Shown here piece by piece: positions 8,926 to 19,157 of a stretch of DNA of 25,130 bases. The DNA lies in the NCBI GenBank assembly GCA_946803715.1, contig CAMPET010000007.1:503744-528873 (forward strand), given 5' to 3'. Positions within the stretch are counted from its first letter, which is position 1; each line of letters begins with the position of its first letter. The translations under genes were made by a program, and so were the position numbers. The notes under the pieces are model-generated. The model did no database searches and was not told the DNA's origin. It saw only the letters and a list, made by a program, of their open reading frames with translations. Source of the stretch: Beroe ovata (Eukaryota; Ctenophora; Nuda; Beroida; Beroidae).

Positions 8926-9747
8926 CTGAAACATGATATGGTGGTGTCAACCTGGTGTCAACACAATGAGCGCCACTCACTGTGAAGGGGTGGTGTCAAT
9001 ACGATATAGTTAAAATGAAAGTTGACTTCTTAATAACTACATCAACACACTTATACATTGTGGGTACTCATGATGGCTAAGATCAATTCAATTAAACACG
9101 TTATCATGATAGCACGTTATGGTGTGTTCACGCATATGATTCCGACACCAAAAGCAGCAGTAACATTGGCACTCTCGACATATTATAGTAGTAAGCTGTC
9201 CATTGTAGCCATAATAGCAGTAAGAAAGCTGCGTACAACATTCCCAACAAAATAATGGAATGGTGGCATTGTTCTACACCCGCCACACAAAGCCCCATTT
9301 ACTGAGCCCATTATGTGGCAGAAACAGCAGTATATAGCTTCCGGACACAGGTATTATCTAGAGTAACAATTCCAAGTATCCATCAACCTCGACAAGTACA
9401 AGGAATGATGGAGGACATGCCATTTTGAGGAGCGGGACAATTGTTGAGGAACGCGAGGGTAGACAATGAGATACAAGATCAATTGCTCGCGTGATGCACC
9501 GCGCCAACACTAGCTGATATACGCCATACTTAACCCATGACTAAATGACGGATATAAAATGTTAATGCGATACTTCAGAAGGGTCTAGGTCTAAGGACTA
9601 GTCACAAGAGAGTGGAGACCTGCTTAATAAGTCACCCAATTTGTTTTGTGCAATTTGAATTTTAATTAAATAAGGCTATTTTACAGAAGCCATTTCTTAC
9701 AATGAGGCACTCCCTACTGCAATGACCGTGTTACATCATCTTATTAC

Positions 9748-9862
9748 CTGTTGTGTAGGTCGGGGTGCTGGTCCGCCAGCTTCTTCCTCTCAATCTGACT
9801 CCACACCATGAACGCGTTCATTGGTCGCTTCACGTGGTACGACCGCGAGATTTCCGGGATTC
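9748..9862 (-). CDS. Sox15-like: SoxF gene exon: HMG box helix 1
   Basis: Acceptor CACATTCCACAG ends at 9863; two bases GA complete the previous codon. The exon encodes [20 protein letters not shown], then [17 protein letters not shown], and ends with AG of a split Ser codon; donor [19 protein letters not shown] is the universal SOX signature. Upstream the HMG frame meets TGA at 9876-9878, which confirms that the exon starts at or near this acceptor. The branch-like GCATAAC lies about 20 nt upstream. The acceptor has little pyrimidine tract and borders a tandem array of acceptor-like copies. Confidence 0.95.
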
Positions 9863-9868
9863 CTGTGG

Positions 9869-10023
9869 AATGTGCTCATGTTATGCGTACTGTGGAGAGA
9901 ATGTGCTCGTGTTATGCGTACTGTGGAGAGAATGTGCTCGTGTTATGCGTACTGTGGACAGAATGTGATCGTGTTATGCGTACTGTGGGGAGAATGTGCT
10001 CGTGTTATGCGTACTGTGGAGAT
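9869..10023. repeat. 31-bp minisatellite carrying iterated 3'-splice-site copies
   Basis: Five units with starts at 9869, 9900, 9931, 9962 and 9993. On the transcribed minus strand each unit includes GCATAACACGAGCACATT followed by CTCTCCACAG, i.e. the same words as the real acceptor region of exon 9748-9862. The unit closest to the exon differs by lacking CTCT. Confidence 0.93.
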
Positions 10024-10070
10024 CGTGCCAAATACTGTGTGGGACTGTGGGTGTGTATCGAGATGAGTAA

Positions 10071-10230
10071 GATACTGTGGGAGTGTGTGGGATACTGTGG
10101 GAGTGTGTAGGATACGGTGGGAGTGTGTAGGATACTGTGGGAGTGTGTAGGATACTGTGAAAGTGTGTAGGATACTGTGGGAGTGTGTAGGATACTGTGG
10201 GAGTGTGTAGGATGCTGTGGGAGGGGGGAG
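10071..10230. repeat. 20-bp minisatellite with CCCACAG core
   Basis: Eight 20-bp units (starts 10071 to 10211, step 20) of GATACTGTGGGAGTGTGTAG. On the minus strand most units contain CTCCCACAG. The first unit in transcript order (10211-10230) is preceded by a strong C/T-rich tract. It shares the TACTGTGG core with the neighbouring 31-bp array, suggesting common origin. Confidence 0.93.
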
Positions 10231-11033
10231 GCGAGGAATTGAATAGTGTGCAAGGTAGTTCAGACTTTCAGAACATATTTTGAATGTAACCGGGAACCTA
10301 AGTAACACCCCACATGCCCTCTGGAACAATACCGATCAATTTATTGGTATATTATTGAACAACACACTATATTGAAGGCTGCACGTCTCTCATCCACACA
10401 CCTCAATTCTGGTCTCCACATGTTAACTACGAAGTCTACTGGAAATCTGAATGCTCTTTATCGGTAGCCAATGTACGCCCAATTAACAACTAATAGTTCT
10501 CCACACACTATGTGTATCGGAATCTCTGTCCAGCAGCTAGGATAGCCCTGAAGGTCCATCCGCTCTTCACACCACATTACTCACTATTATAGTGTGTAAT
10601 ATAGTGTCTGCAGGAGTACACACACATACACACACATATAGTATGTACCAGAGGATGACGTGGTTTTTCACTCTTGGGTAACCCAACTCCTAACCCACTG
10701 GGCTGGGAGTTGGAGTGATGTTGAGTTACATTGTGACAGATCAATCGCACCAGTGCTCACAAATACTGATCTTCTGGTATTTTGACAGGTAACAGCTGTG
10801 CAGTGACCAGCTCTACAAGACATTGATTTAATGAACTGCTTACCAAAACACTGGTCACCATGAGTCTGGTGAGACACTGGTAGTGACTGGTATCACTGAT
10901 ACCAGGTGGTACAGAACCATGGTGGTGATGGTGGTGGTATAACATGGTGAGGGTGGTATCATATACATATGATATAGTAACACTATCCCGTGTGAAACAC
11001 ACGTTGAGTGTGAAGAAGGAACAATAACTCCTC
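10231..11033. other. intron sequence without recognised gene
   Basis: Lies in the intron between Sox exons 11507-11572 and 9748-9862. It contains a short perfect hairpin (arms 10887-10895 and 10897-10905) and TGG-rich low complexity near 10918-10940, otherwise nothing I can name. Confidence 0.5.
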
Positions 11034-11194
11034 ACAATGCCCCCCCCCTCATTCCGCGTTAGCAGGGGGCGGGTGTTCAGCTCCATTGTGTAGAATTATC
11101 GAAATGTTTCTTGCTACACTGTAGAATTGTATGAACAATGAAGGGGGAATAAAGGGTCTAAATAACACCCCCTTCAGCCCATTGTTCCCATTGT
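11034..11194. promoter_or_regulatory. cluster of five CATTGT/ACAATG (SOX-type) motifs
   Basis: Exact motifs at 11034-11039, 11084-11089, 11135-11140, 11180-11185 and 11189-11194, inside a Sox intron. SOX HMG domains recognise CATTGT-like cores. Only motif density is seen; function is inferred. Confidence 0.35.
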
Positions 11195-11506
11195 AAGCAC
11201 GACAATAGCGGGCTCCACATTCAGTCAATAATATTTATGAATTCAGTTCGCTCTATCTATATAATGATAATGGGACACGTGGATGTTTGTTCTACACGTG
11301 GATGTTTGTTCTACACACACACACAAGAACTTCATGTATGAAACTACCCAACCCCCACTCCTATATCAAATAATCCAACCGTGTTTTCGGAAAGAGGACA
11401 ATTCAAAGTGCGGTTTGGATAACATATTGAGATAGAGGGTGTGATTGATAGGAGGCGTGATTTAGAAGATGTGATGATAGTAGTAGTGGGGCGTGGTATC
11501 GCTCAC

Positions 11507-11572
11507 CTGATTTATCATCGATAATCATCGTTCCAAACGGTGAAGGGTGTTGGCTCGCAATACTGATTCTTG
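11507..11572 (-). CDS. Sox15-like: probable SoxF gene exon upstream of the HMG box
   Basis: 66-nt exon with very good splice signals: branch CTAAC about 20 nt upstream, pyrimidine tract TTTTTTCCTAG ending at 11573, and donor CAG|GTGAGC at 11506. It encodes RISIASQHPSPFGTMIIDDK then S and one base of Gly. Its end phase (1) fits the two-base start of exon 9748-9862, giving DDKSG-IPEIS before HVKRPM. No homology to a known domain; region N-terminal to the HMG box is poorly conserved in SOX proteins. Confidence 0.6.
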
Positions 11573-13977
11573 CTAGGAAAAAATTGCTCATGTTAGATAT
11601 GTCATTCAAAAAATGTCATCAAGTCTCTAACTGATATAGAAAACTGGAATCAATAACATTAGAGCACAATTCCTATGATGAGAGCGAGATATTGAGGCAT
11701 TTTCCTGACTATAAAACTCTCAAAAAGTGTGTAACTACATGGTGTTCAGCATGAGAAATATCGCACTGTTCTACTACAGATTCAGGCTACTGCACTACTG
11801 TCTCACCCAACTATAAACTCCAAGGGTTGGAAGTGGTGTTATCCCTGGATGAAACACACACGCGCGTGGCCATGGAAAATGTTAGTCCAGCACGCATAGG
11901 GAGAGACGGACATGCTAAAAACGAAACAATTAACTAATTAACTACAAAACGTATCGCGGTGGTAATGAGACGCACACAACCAGTAGTAACACGGTAACTG
12001 CAGCTGCACAATTATTCACCGCTCCATTCATAAGATGATAAACAGGTAAACAAGCCTCCCATGACTTCTCTCTGCGATGAAAGATTTATATATCGATGGG
12101 AAAAACTTCGGGTTACTCCTATCTCTCTCACACAGTTGTGTGTTTTTTCGCAACACATCATTTATAACATTTAACAATAATAATGATAAACATGTGTGAT
12201 AATAACATATCTGCAGTTGGTCGAAGGAAACAATTGCCCGACACTATTTGCACTGAGTAGGAGGAAGGGAGGGAGAAGGGGAGAAAGGCTTCCTCCTTCT
12301 CACGACGTATCTAGCGCGCGAGCTGCTGCGCGGGAGGGGAAACGCGGACTGTTAAACAGATTAAAACCATATAGATGATTCCAAGCGTGATACAGATGTG
12401 AGGATAAGTAGTTCTTTCCACTCCAACTCAGTGTGCCGAATTATTTGACACCCAAAAATAACAAAATAACACCAACACACACACACTTACACTTACACTT
12501 ACACACAAAAACGCACTGGCACACACACACACCGCACATGTAATTTCAATTTGGTCGATTGATCCACGAGAAGCTGATTGTAGTATCGCACACGAACACA
12601 AACGCTGATAAAAATACATATAAAAGTTTTAAGTGATGCCACGATCACAGCTTACAAAAGAAAAAAAGCAGCTGATAATAAGTCTGATGAACGGGTCGAA
12701 CTATATAGCTAAAATAATACAAATCCATCAGCTTATTATGAGATGGAGGGAAGATGAGCATTGTGAGCGCTCGTAGTCGCGGCGTCTCACTCAACAATGG
12801 CGCGATGGTTACAATAAAATTTCAATGATAAAAATGAAATTTAAATGACAATTTTGGTTCGAGAAGTAGGGGTATTTTTTAGCGAGCAGTTGAATATGAT
12901 TTTATCGTACTTTATCATTGAATTAATATGTTCTTGCAACAGCTAGTACCCATCTTAGGATGGGTTTATTGGGTCTCAAGTGATTGGATATTCTGAGGGA
13001 TGAGCTGAGGTGGATGTAAATTAGTGCCGCGTGCGCGAACTACGACAGACGTGAGGCAAAAACACTCAATATATATATCTCATGTTAATAAAGTGTTTTA
13101 AATACTCAGCAAACACTTCGCGTGAAGTTTTGCACTAATTGTGGGAGGATTGCCATTAGTAGGGGAGAGAAATTGTGACATTGTGAAAATTACCGCTCGC
13201 TTATCAGGGACAGCTATATTCAATATTTTATAGTAATTGGAGGGGAAATGCTCACGGAGAAAATGGGGAGACGTGAGGTGATGACGGGCAGTTGCTGATA
13301 CTACGGTGAATCAATATATATACGACACATGGGTCATGGGTTATTAACGAGAGTTTAAACAATCACAAACAATCACCCGAAATTACAATTATCAATTGGA
13401 ACACACTGCAGAGTACCTCTCACAATAATATGATAATGCGCGTTTATCAATTATTCTACTGATACGATTTCTCACAGGGAATCAGCACAATATACGAAGA
13501 CACACACACACCATAGGTCGTTGACACTAATATAACAGATTGTTTCCGTCAAAGTATTTAAAACACTGCTGACATCGCGGAGAAAAACACGACACAGATC
13601 ACATTGTGATGTCACGGGGAAGTAACACTCCATCAATCTGTCAGAATGTGCAGATCGCCCATGCTCTCTTTGAGCGAAGTGTTGATAGCGAACCTAGTCA
13701 CTCTCTTTAGAACACCATCAAACATTGTAAGCTGAGACGTGCAGAAGTTCTATTATTGGTACTATCTATAAAACTACAAAGGTCAGTGTTGACACGAGTC
13801 TAAATAGAAACTGATCTATAAAAATAACCCGGAAAAGCGTCGGAACCCTGTTTGAAATGATAGCGGTGTAACATAGAGAGGGGGTGTGGCGCATGTCTAG
13901 AGTGGCAGAATATGGTTATCATCGCTGCAGAATGTGTGATGAAACTGATGAGATCCCCGGATAGAGGGTAATTGTGT
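11573..13977. other. intron sequence without recognised gene
   Basis: AT-rich sequence inside the 5.3-kb Sox intron. It contains a degenerate CA-rich patch near 12470-12535 and a GA-rich patch near 12258-12300. ORFs on either strand are short and lack motifs. Confidence 0.5.
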
Positions 13978-14186
13978 CACTGCAGTGCTAGTTAGAACTA
14001 CACCACTGCAGTGCTAGTTAGAACTACACCGCTGCAGTGCTAGTTAGAACTACACCACTGCAGTGCTAGTTAGAACTACACCACTGCAGTGCTAGTTAGA
14101 ACTAAACCACTGCAGTGCTAGTTAGAACCACGCCACTGCAGTGCTAGTTAGAACCACACCACTGCAAGAGCTCGTTAGAACTATAC
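13978..14186. repeat. 26-bp tandem array, copy 1
   Basis: Eight units of CACTGCAGTGCTAGTTAGAA-type sequence start every 26 bp from 13978; the last (14160) is diverged. Each unit starts with the 10-bp palindrome CACTGCAGTG. Confidence 0.95.
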
Positions 14187-14435
14187 CACTGGAACAGTTT
14201 CACTGCATAGTGTCTTACCTTCACATATGTTGCTATTCTAGGGGTGTAACAATGAATGATTGGGATATACCACATCTTGAGCAACATTATGGGAATGTTG
14301 CTGCTCGGGGCCAGGGTACAGTGTATCACTGCTATACCCACTGCACTATACCATCATATGCCTGACAACACAATGAGTACAGTCACTGTTATACACATTG
14401 TGCTAACACATTGTGTTATCAGGCAGCATATGATG
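14187..14435. repeat. hairpin block, copy 1 (interrupted at an N)
   Basis: About 250 bp duplicated at 14597-14875. It ends at the unknown base 14436 before its right inverted arm is complete, probably an assembly collapse or misjoin between the two copies. Confidence 0.85.
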
Positions 14436-14440
14436 NACAC

Positions 14441-14596
14441 CACTGCGGTGCTAGTTAGAACTGCACCACTGCAGTGCTAGTTAGAACTACACCACTGCAG
14501 TGCTAGTTAGAAACACACCACTGCAGTGCTAGTTAGAACTACACCACTGCAGTGCTAGTTAGAACCACCCCACTGCAGTGCTAGTTAGAACTATAC
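14441..14596. repeat. 26-bp tandem array, copy 2
   Basis: Six units start at 14441, 14467, 14493, 14519, 14545 and 14571 with the same CACTGCAGTGCTAGTTAGAA-type sequence as the first array. Confidence 0.95.
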
Positions 14597-14875
14597 CACT
14601 GGAACAGTTTCACTGCATTGTCGTCTTACCGTCACATATGTTGCTATACTAGGGGTGTAACAAGGTGTAACAATGAATGATTGGGATATATACCACATCT
14701 TGAGCAACATTATGGGAATGTTGCTGCTCGGGGCCGGGGTACAGTGTATCACTCTTATACCCACTGCACTATACCATCATATGCCTGACAACACAATGAG
14801 CACAGTCACTGTTATACACATCGTGCTAACACATTGTGTTATCAGGCAGCATATGATGATATAGTGCAGTGGGTA
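14597..14875. mobile_element. hairpin block, copy 2: probable non-autonomous element
   Basis: Near-identical to 14187-14435. Its end is a long inverted repeat: 14758-14798 pairs with 14832-14875 (TACCCACTGCACTATA... against ...TATAGTGCAGTGGGTA) around a ~33-nt loop. A smaller stem GAGCAACATT/AATGTTGC lies near 14702-14728. The combination of a tandem array plus a terminal hairpin resembles minisatellite-bearing non-autonomous elements (Helitron-like or foldback types), but ends and insertion site were not resolved. Confidence 0.55.
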
Positions 14876-16895
14876 CTTGAGACCAGAGCATTGCGGAGGT
14901 GTGTCAAATGTGTACATTATGTCATGCACCAGCTTCCCAAGTGGAACAAAACGACAAAGTTACTGAAATGCACTAATGGATGAGAGAGGGAACGCTATTA
15001 TAGTAGCAACTTCTGTTAAATTATAATTTATACAACGCTGATACCTAAATCTGCACATTGTGTTGGCTTCAAAATAAATCATGGTGATTGATCGTGGCCT
15101 CATTGCTAAGATTAGACCCATATTGTAGTGATATGGGATTCGACCCTGTACCTAGATTTGCCCCATCGACAAGGCCAGGATAAACCAAAGTCGGGGGGAG
15201 GGGGCGACCCTGACTGATCTCCTGGGACCGCCACGGTTCAAGCACTGTCTTTATAATTTTATAGGAGAGGGCATGATTGGTGATAAGTTATCACTGATGA
15301 TTACATACCAATCCAACGTACAGCTCTTAATGAATTATCTAATGGTGTATTTAGTAAGGCTCTTGGTATACTTACAATGGACTTGTTGTAATAACATGTG
15401 TTTTTATATATAGACTAACGAAATACAGTGCACCATGGCTTTCCAGCCTACCATTACTACACACACACATAGTTAACATATAGCGAAGAAGTAGCTATTG
15501 TCCATATTAAAAATTAGTCAATGACACGGTATTTGCATTGTTATGAGAGAGTATTATAGAACGAGGAAATTGTTGCCTCATACTCCCCCCTCCCCCATTG
15601 TTATACCCCCAACGACCACAATCTTTTTGTTACCCGGGGTAACCAAGATGGCCATAACCCTACTCTCGCAGATAACGCAAGGGGTGGACAATGTCGCCAA
15701 TGACTGACGTCCAATATTACTCGGCAAATCTCCGTGACGGTGTGTCATTGGTGACCCGGTGATCGCAGGCAGTGGTCATAGGGAGTGTCATGGCCGTGTG
15801 TGCATGGTGCGTAACACGGTGTCATACCGGCATGACACTAAGAACACGACACTAGGAGTATAGCTGGTAATAACCATGACGAGCAAGTGACACACGACAA
15901 GTGTCAGATATTGATGATAATTGTAGATGTCTTTTTGTAATCTCTTCTCCCCTCTAATTAGCTAATTAGACAGGTTTATCCAATTACAACCCAGTTGATG
16001 ATGGGAATAGTATGTATGAAGTTGATAATGTTTCGTAACGAAGGTGATGTAATACCTGTGAGTTGCGTTGAAAGGACTCCTCTCATTGAAACACGAAACT
16101 GTGAAAGCTCAAAAAAGAAAGAATACACAACAAAAGGTCTATGATACACACATGATATGAGGAAAGTCCATTGGTACATTTGATCGGCAAATTAAGTCGC
16201 CACCAGAGTATGTATTGTTGTACCAACCTATGATTTATAGTTAAGTCACAACTATTCATTGTGATATTTGGGCATGTACAGAAATAAAGTGAGCTCCCGT
16301 ATAGGCTGAGTAGTGAAAAGTTTGAGCCTTGAGGTTAGGGGAAAATGGCAACAACCGGAGAATCATTGTGTCACGTGATAAATGACAGGCAATGTGAACG
16401 ACAAGTTGAAGTAATTGACAAAAATAATAATGGAATTTGATGCCATTCGAAGAAATTCTTACGTACCAACAGGATTCTGGTTTATCATTCAAATAATCAA
16501 ATTTGTAAATTGACAAATTGCATATTATAATTAGTAGCACCGAAAAATTACTTCATAACAAATCACAAATTTCCTGATTTGAAATGAAATTAGAGTCACA
16601 AAACACATTCTCACACTAATAATATGAAGCAGATTTGGTGTCAAGAGGCGTGCAGTATACTCTAGTTGCTGTTCTACTCGCCTACCTCCAGGATTTAGTC
16701 TAGACTATTGAAGAAGCGCACGAATCACACTTGTTTCACCCGACCGTCTCAACGAACATTTTGTGGGATCAAATGATGGAAACCTAGCGTAAAAACCTAT
16801 TTGTTGTAAAAAACCTTCCGTTGTGAACTGTTACACATTGTGATCATCGCCATGATCCGATGACCAATGATGAATTGCTTCACCGCGATGCTTAC
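14876..16895. other. intron sequence without recognised gene
   Basis: AT-rich, inside the large Sox intron. A degenerate inverted repeat GTGTCAT-ATGACAC is near 15820-15840 and a GTTACCCGGGGTAAC palindrome-like word near 15628-15643. Minus-strand ORFs at 15976-16179 and 16256-16540 have no motif and no paired splice sites that I trust. Confidence 0.5.
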
Positions 16896-17081
16896 TAGAG
16901 TTTGCTGCCAGTTTCAAATTATTAAATTCTGATTGAATTAAAAAACCATCATTTGATGCTAAGTAGTCGAAGAAAAGCGAAATCGGTGTAGGCACTGTAA
17001 TTCCCAAAGTTTGATAATTGGATAGCAAGTAATTGCTGCCTAAATCAGGGGTTAATGCGAAACTACTGAACTTCCTAACAA
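16896..17081 (-). CDS. Sox15-like: candidate N-terminal-region exon of the SoxF gene
   Basis: 186 nt, open throughout. Acceptor: pyrimidine-rich TTTCTTTTTCCGATCTTCAG ends at 17082; donor TCTA|GTAAGCATC at 16895. It encodes VRKFSSFALTPDLGSNYLLS, then NYQTLGITVPTPISLFFDYL, then ASNDGFLIQSEFNNLKLAAN and S plus one base. The end phase (A + CA) fits exon 11507-11572. The frame also continues upstream to an ATG at 17130 (MFIICEVVF), which could alternatively be the initiator, but that part is mostly the pyrimidine tract. Assignment to the Sox gene is by strand, phase and order only. Confidence 0.45.
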
Positions 17082-17705
17082 CTGAAGATCGGAAAAAGAA
17101 ATGAAACACAACTTCACATATGATAAACATGCAAAAACTAACGTTCTAACTGCACTCAAAATAAGTGTATACACAGCTACTATAATAGTGGACTAAAGAG
17201 CGAGAATATATTTCAGGTAAGTACCTATATATCATTTATCAAGTATTAAAGAAGTGTATACGTCATGTATTATAATATGTAACGAAATTTTATTGGGAGA
17301 CGTATTAACCTATTCTTTGAATAGGAAGACCATTCAATTGAGTGTAGACCACTTAAAAGTGAATTGTAATAATGAGTGTGCCTATACAGACTGGCAGACT
17401 GAAAGCAAAGCGGTGTGATGGGGGGACGCTATCACGGCGGTGAAACAGCGGACAAAAGGCACACAGAGGGGTAGAGAGGTGAAATGATGAATAATTGACT
17501 AAAGTGTTTTTGAGACGTACTGCTGAGATGGTAGAGGATGGGGTGATGGAGGGACCTTGGGCCGGTACTAATTGCCGAGAATTGAGGAGAGAAAAGGGGC
17601 TGAGTGGGAGAGTGATGGGTATACTACTAGCTGTTGGTGCTGATCAAACAATACCAACAATATCAATGTCTCGGACAATCAGAACATGGGTATCTACACC
17701 CTGTC
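17082..17705. other. no gene recognised; isolated consensus donor on + strand
   Basis: TTTCAG|GTAAGTACC near 17217 is a perfect 5' splice consensus on the plus strand but no coding exon precedes it. Otherwise unremarkable. Confidence 0.4.
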
Positions 17706-17870
17706 CACAAACACACACACACACACACGCAGACACAGAATACACACGCACAGACACACACACAGACGCACAGACACACATACACACACAGACACAAACA
17801 CACACACCCACGGACACACACCCACGGACACACACACTCATACACACAGACACACCAACTCATTACCAGG
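17706..17870. repeat. degenerate (CA)n tract
   Basis: CA repeat with interspersed CAGACA and CCACGGACA variants; open frames across it on both strands are repeat artefacts. Confidence 0.95.
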
Positions 17871-19157
17871 AGCCGAATACTCCACCACTATTATACACTC
17901 ACAATAGCAATTTGGACACAAATTGTAATTGTTTCTGATATAGGGCGCCTTTATGACATTACAGTCTATAACTGATTGGAAAAAAACAAAGGAAAGAACA
18001 AAGGACAATGTTCATTGCCCCCAGCGGCCAGCCCCCTCCCTTATAACCTATTGGGGACTGTACCCTCATCCCTGACAAAAGAACAGGGGCGGAGAGAGCC
18101 AGAGAGAGAGAGAGAAGTACCTAGTGATTCAAGCCGTTTTCTGGTTTTGAGTTATATGTACCGCTATAAATGAAAGTAGTGCGTCATAATAGCCGTCCTT
18201 TGCCATCTAACCATTGAATACGACGCATATTGTGCACCTTTCACCATCCTTTTCAACCATTTACTATTCCGTGTGCTTTTTGAAGAGAGATATAAACACC
18301 ATTGCGAGATAAAGGGAACTGTTCCCTTCTGAAAGCAGCATTCACATTAGCGTCAGTAATAATTTTTGTGAGCTGGATACCTACTTAATGCTTTAATCGC
18401 TCATCAGGAGACCAATAAATTATTCGATGATATAAGTTCCAGTGGATTCGATACTGATATTATCTCAGACACAAAATTATAATTTCATTCTCGATAGGTG
18501 CATCGGAAAGATCATCAATTGTGGTGATGTCTGATTTCGTATGTCAAAGATCGAGATTCAAGTCAAGCAAGCTTCCACTGAAACAAATTTGGGTGTCATC
18601 CCAAGAATGGTCCCTATTCGGCTTTGTTAACTAGAGTAGTTCTGCTAACACCTCTTTATATGCAGAACAAAGGAAAACAAGGGAGCAGCACTTTTCAAAA
18701 GAATCGGAGGAAAATATGACAGGGCACATTTCAAAAGACGTACATAATCAAAGGGGAGCACGATAACGCGTTTCAGAGGTTCCAGATAGGGGTATGTTAA
18801 GAGGGGAGGGGGGAGGACAAACAACAGAAAACATATTACTGCACACACACACATTGTTTTTGTCGGCCACGTTAAAGCCCTAAAGATCGCGCGCGGTGGG
18901 GTAGCAGGTTGCAGTAGTCAGGTGGCAGCCGCTCATCTATAATATACCACTTTTTGTCCTTTTGTCTTTTAAACAATGGATTGGCGCCGCATTGAATACC
19001 ATTACCGTTTGATGATTACAATTTATGTGCAACCTGATATGACCTCTCCTCGACCATTAGCTAACTTTCAGTTCACCGTATCGCAACCACCATGCGGGTG
19101 TTTAAACTACAAAGAGAGAGGGGAGAGAGGGAACCATGGAATAAACTTCCTTACAAC
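17871..19157. other. no gene recognised
   Basis: Contains purine-rich patches (18100-18115), a CTAAC...ATGCAG acceptor-like site on the plus strand near 18645-18664 without a usable exon after it, and a CA run near 18842-18852. No supported gene. Confidence 0.5.

Larger units (their letters stand above)
6934..17081 (-). other. Sox15-like: SoxF-group (Sox15-like) transcription factor gene, six exons assembled, 5' end missing
   Basis: Gene span on the minus strand built from six phase-compatible exons: 16896-17081, 11507-11572, 9748-9862, 8813-8925, 8498-8676, 6934-7653. Intron lengths are 5323, 1644, 822, 136 and 844 nt. Joined they encode 458 residues up to a stop, with one incomplete codon at the 5' end. 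The HMG box has SoxF/Sox15 features: ERKKLAD..PDLHN, ELSKMLG, EKRPFVE.AERLR..HM.EHP, YKYRPRRR. SoxC-like WSQIER replaces the usual WAK.ER, and LWRLL recalls SoxE. SOX proteins bind the minor groove at ACAAT-type sites and bend DNA; Drosophila Sox15 acts in epidermal and mechanosensory-organ development. The three HMG exons are near certain; the two upstream exons rest on splice signals and phase. Confidence 0.85.

Noticed and set aside
9765-10110. Plus-strand ORFs in all three frames with repeated CYAYCG/VLCVLW/RVMRTV peptides
   Set aside because: They are produced by the stop-free 31-bp minisatellite (31 is not a multiple of 3, so one repeat runs through every frame) and overlap the Sox exon and intron on the other strand.
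9943-10329. Minus-strand His/Pro/Tyr-rich ORFs
   Set aside because: Open only because of the 20-bp and 31-bp repeats; they end in a stop before the HMG exon and cannot be joined to it in frame.
15120-15245. tRNA-like words (GGGATTCGACCC, GGTTCAAGC)
   Set aside because: No acceptor or anticodon stem can be built around either word.
16831-16895. Continuation of the candidate Sox exon frame to a stop (ending GDDHNV)
   Set aside because: A good GTAAGC donor lies at 16895 and joining from there fits the next exon; the remainder is more likely read-through into the intron, though it cannot be excluded.
17495-17975. Plus-strand Thr/His-rich ORFs, up to 147 codons
   Set aside because: Most of the length is CA repeat; no conserved part outside it.
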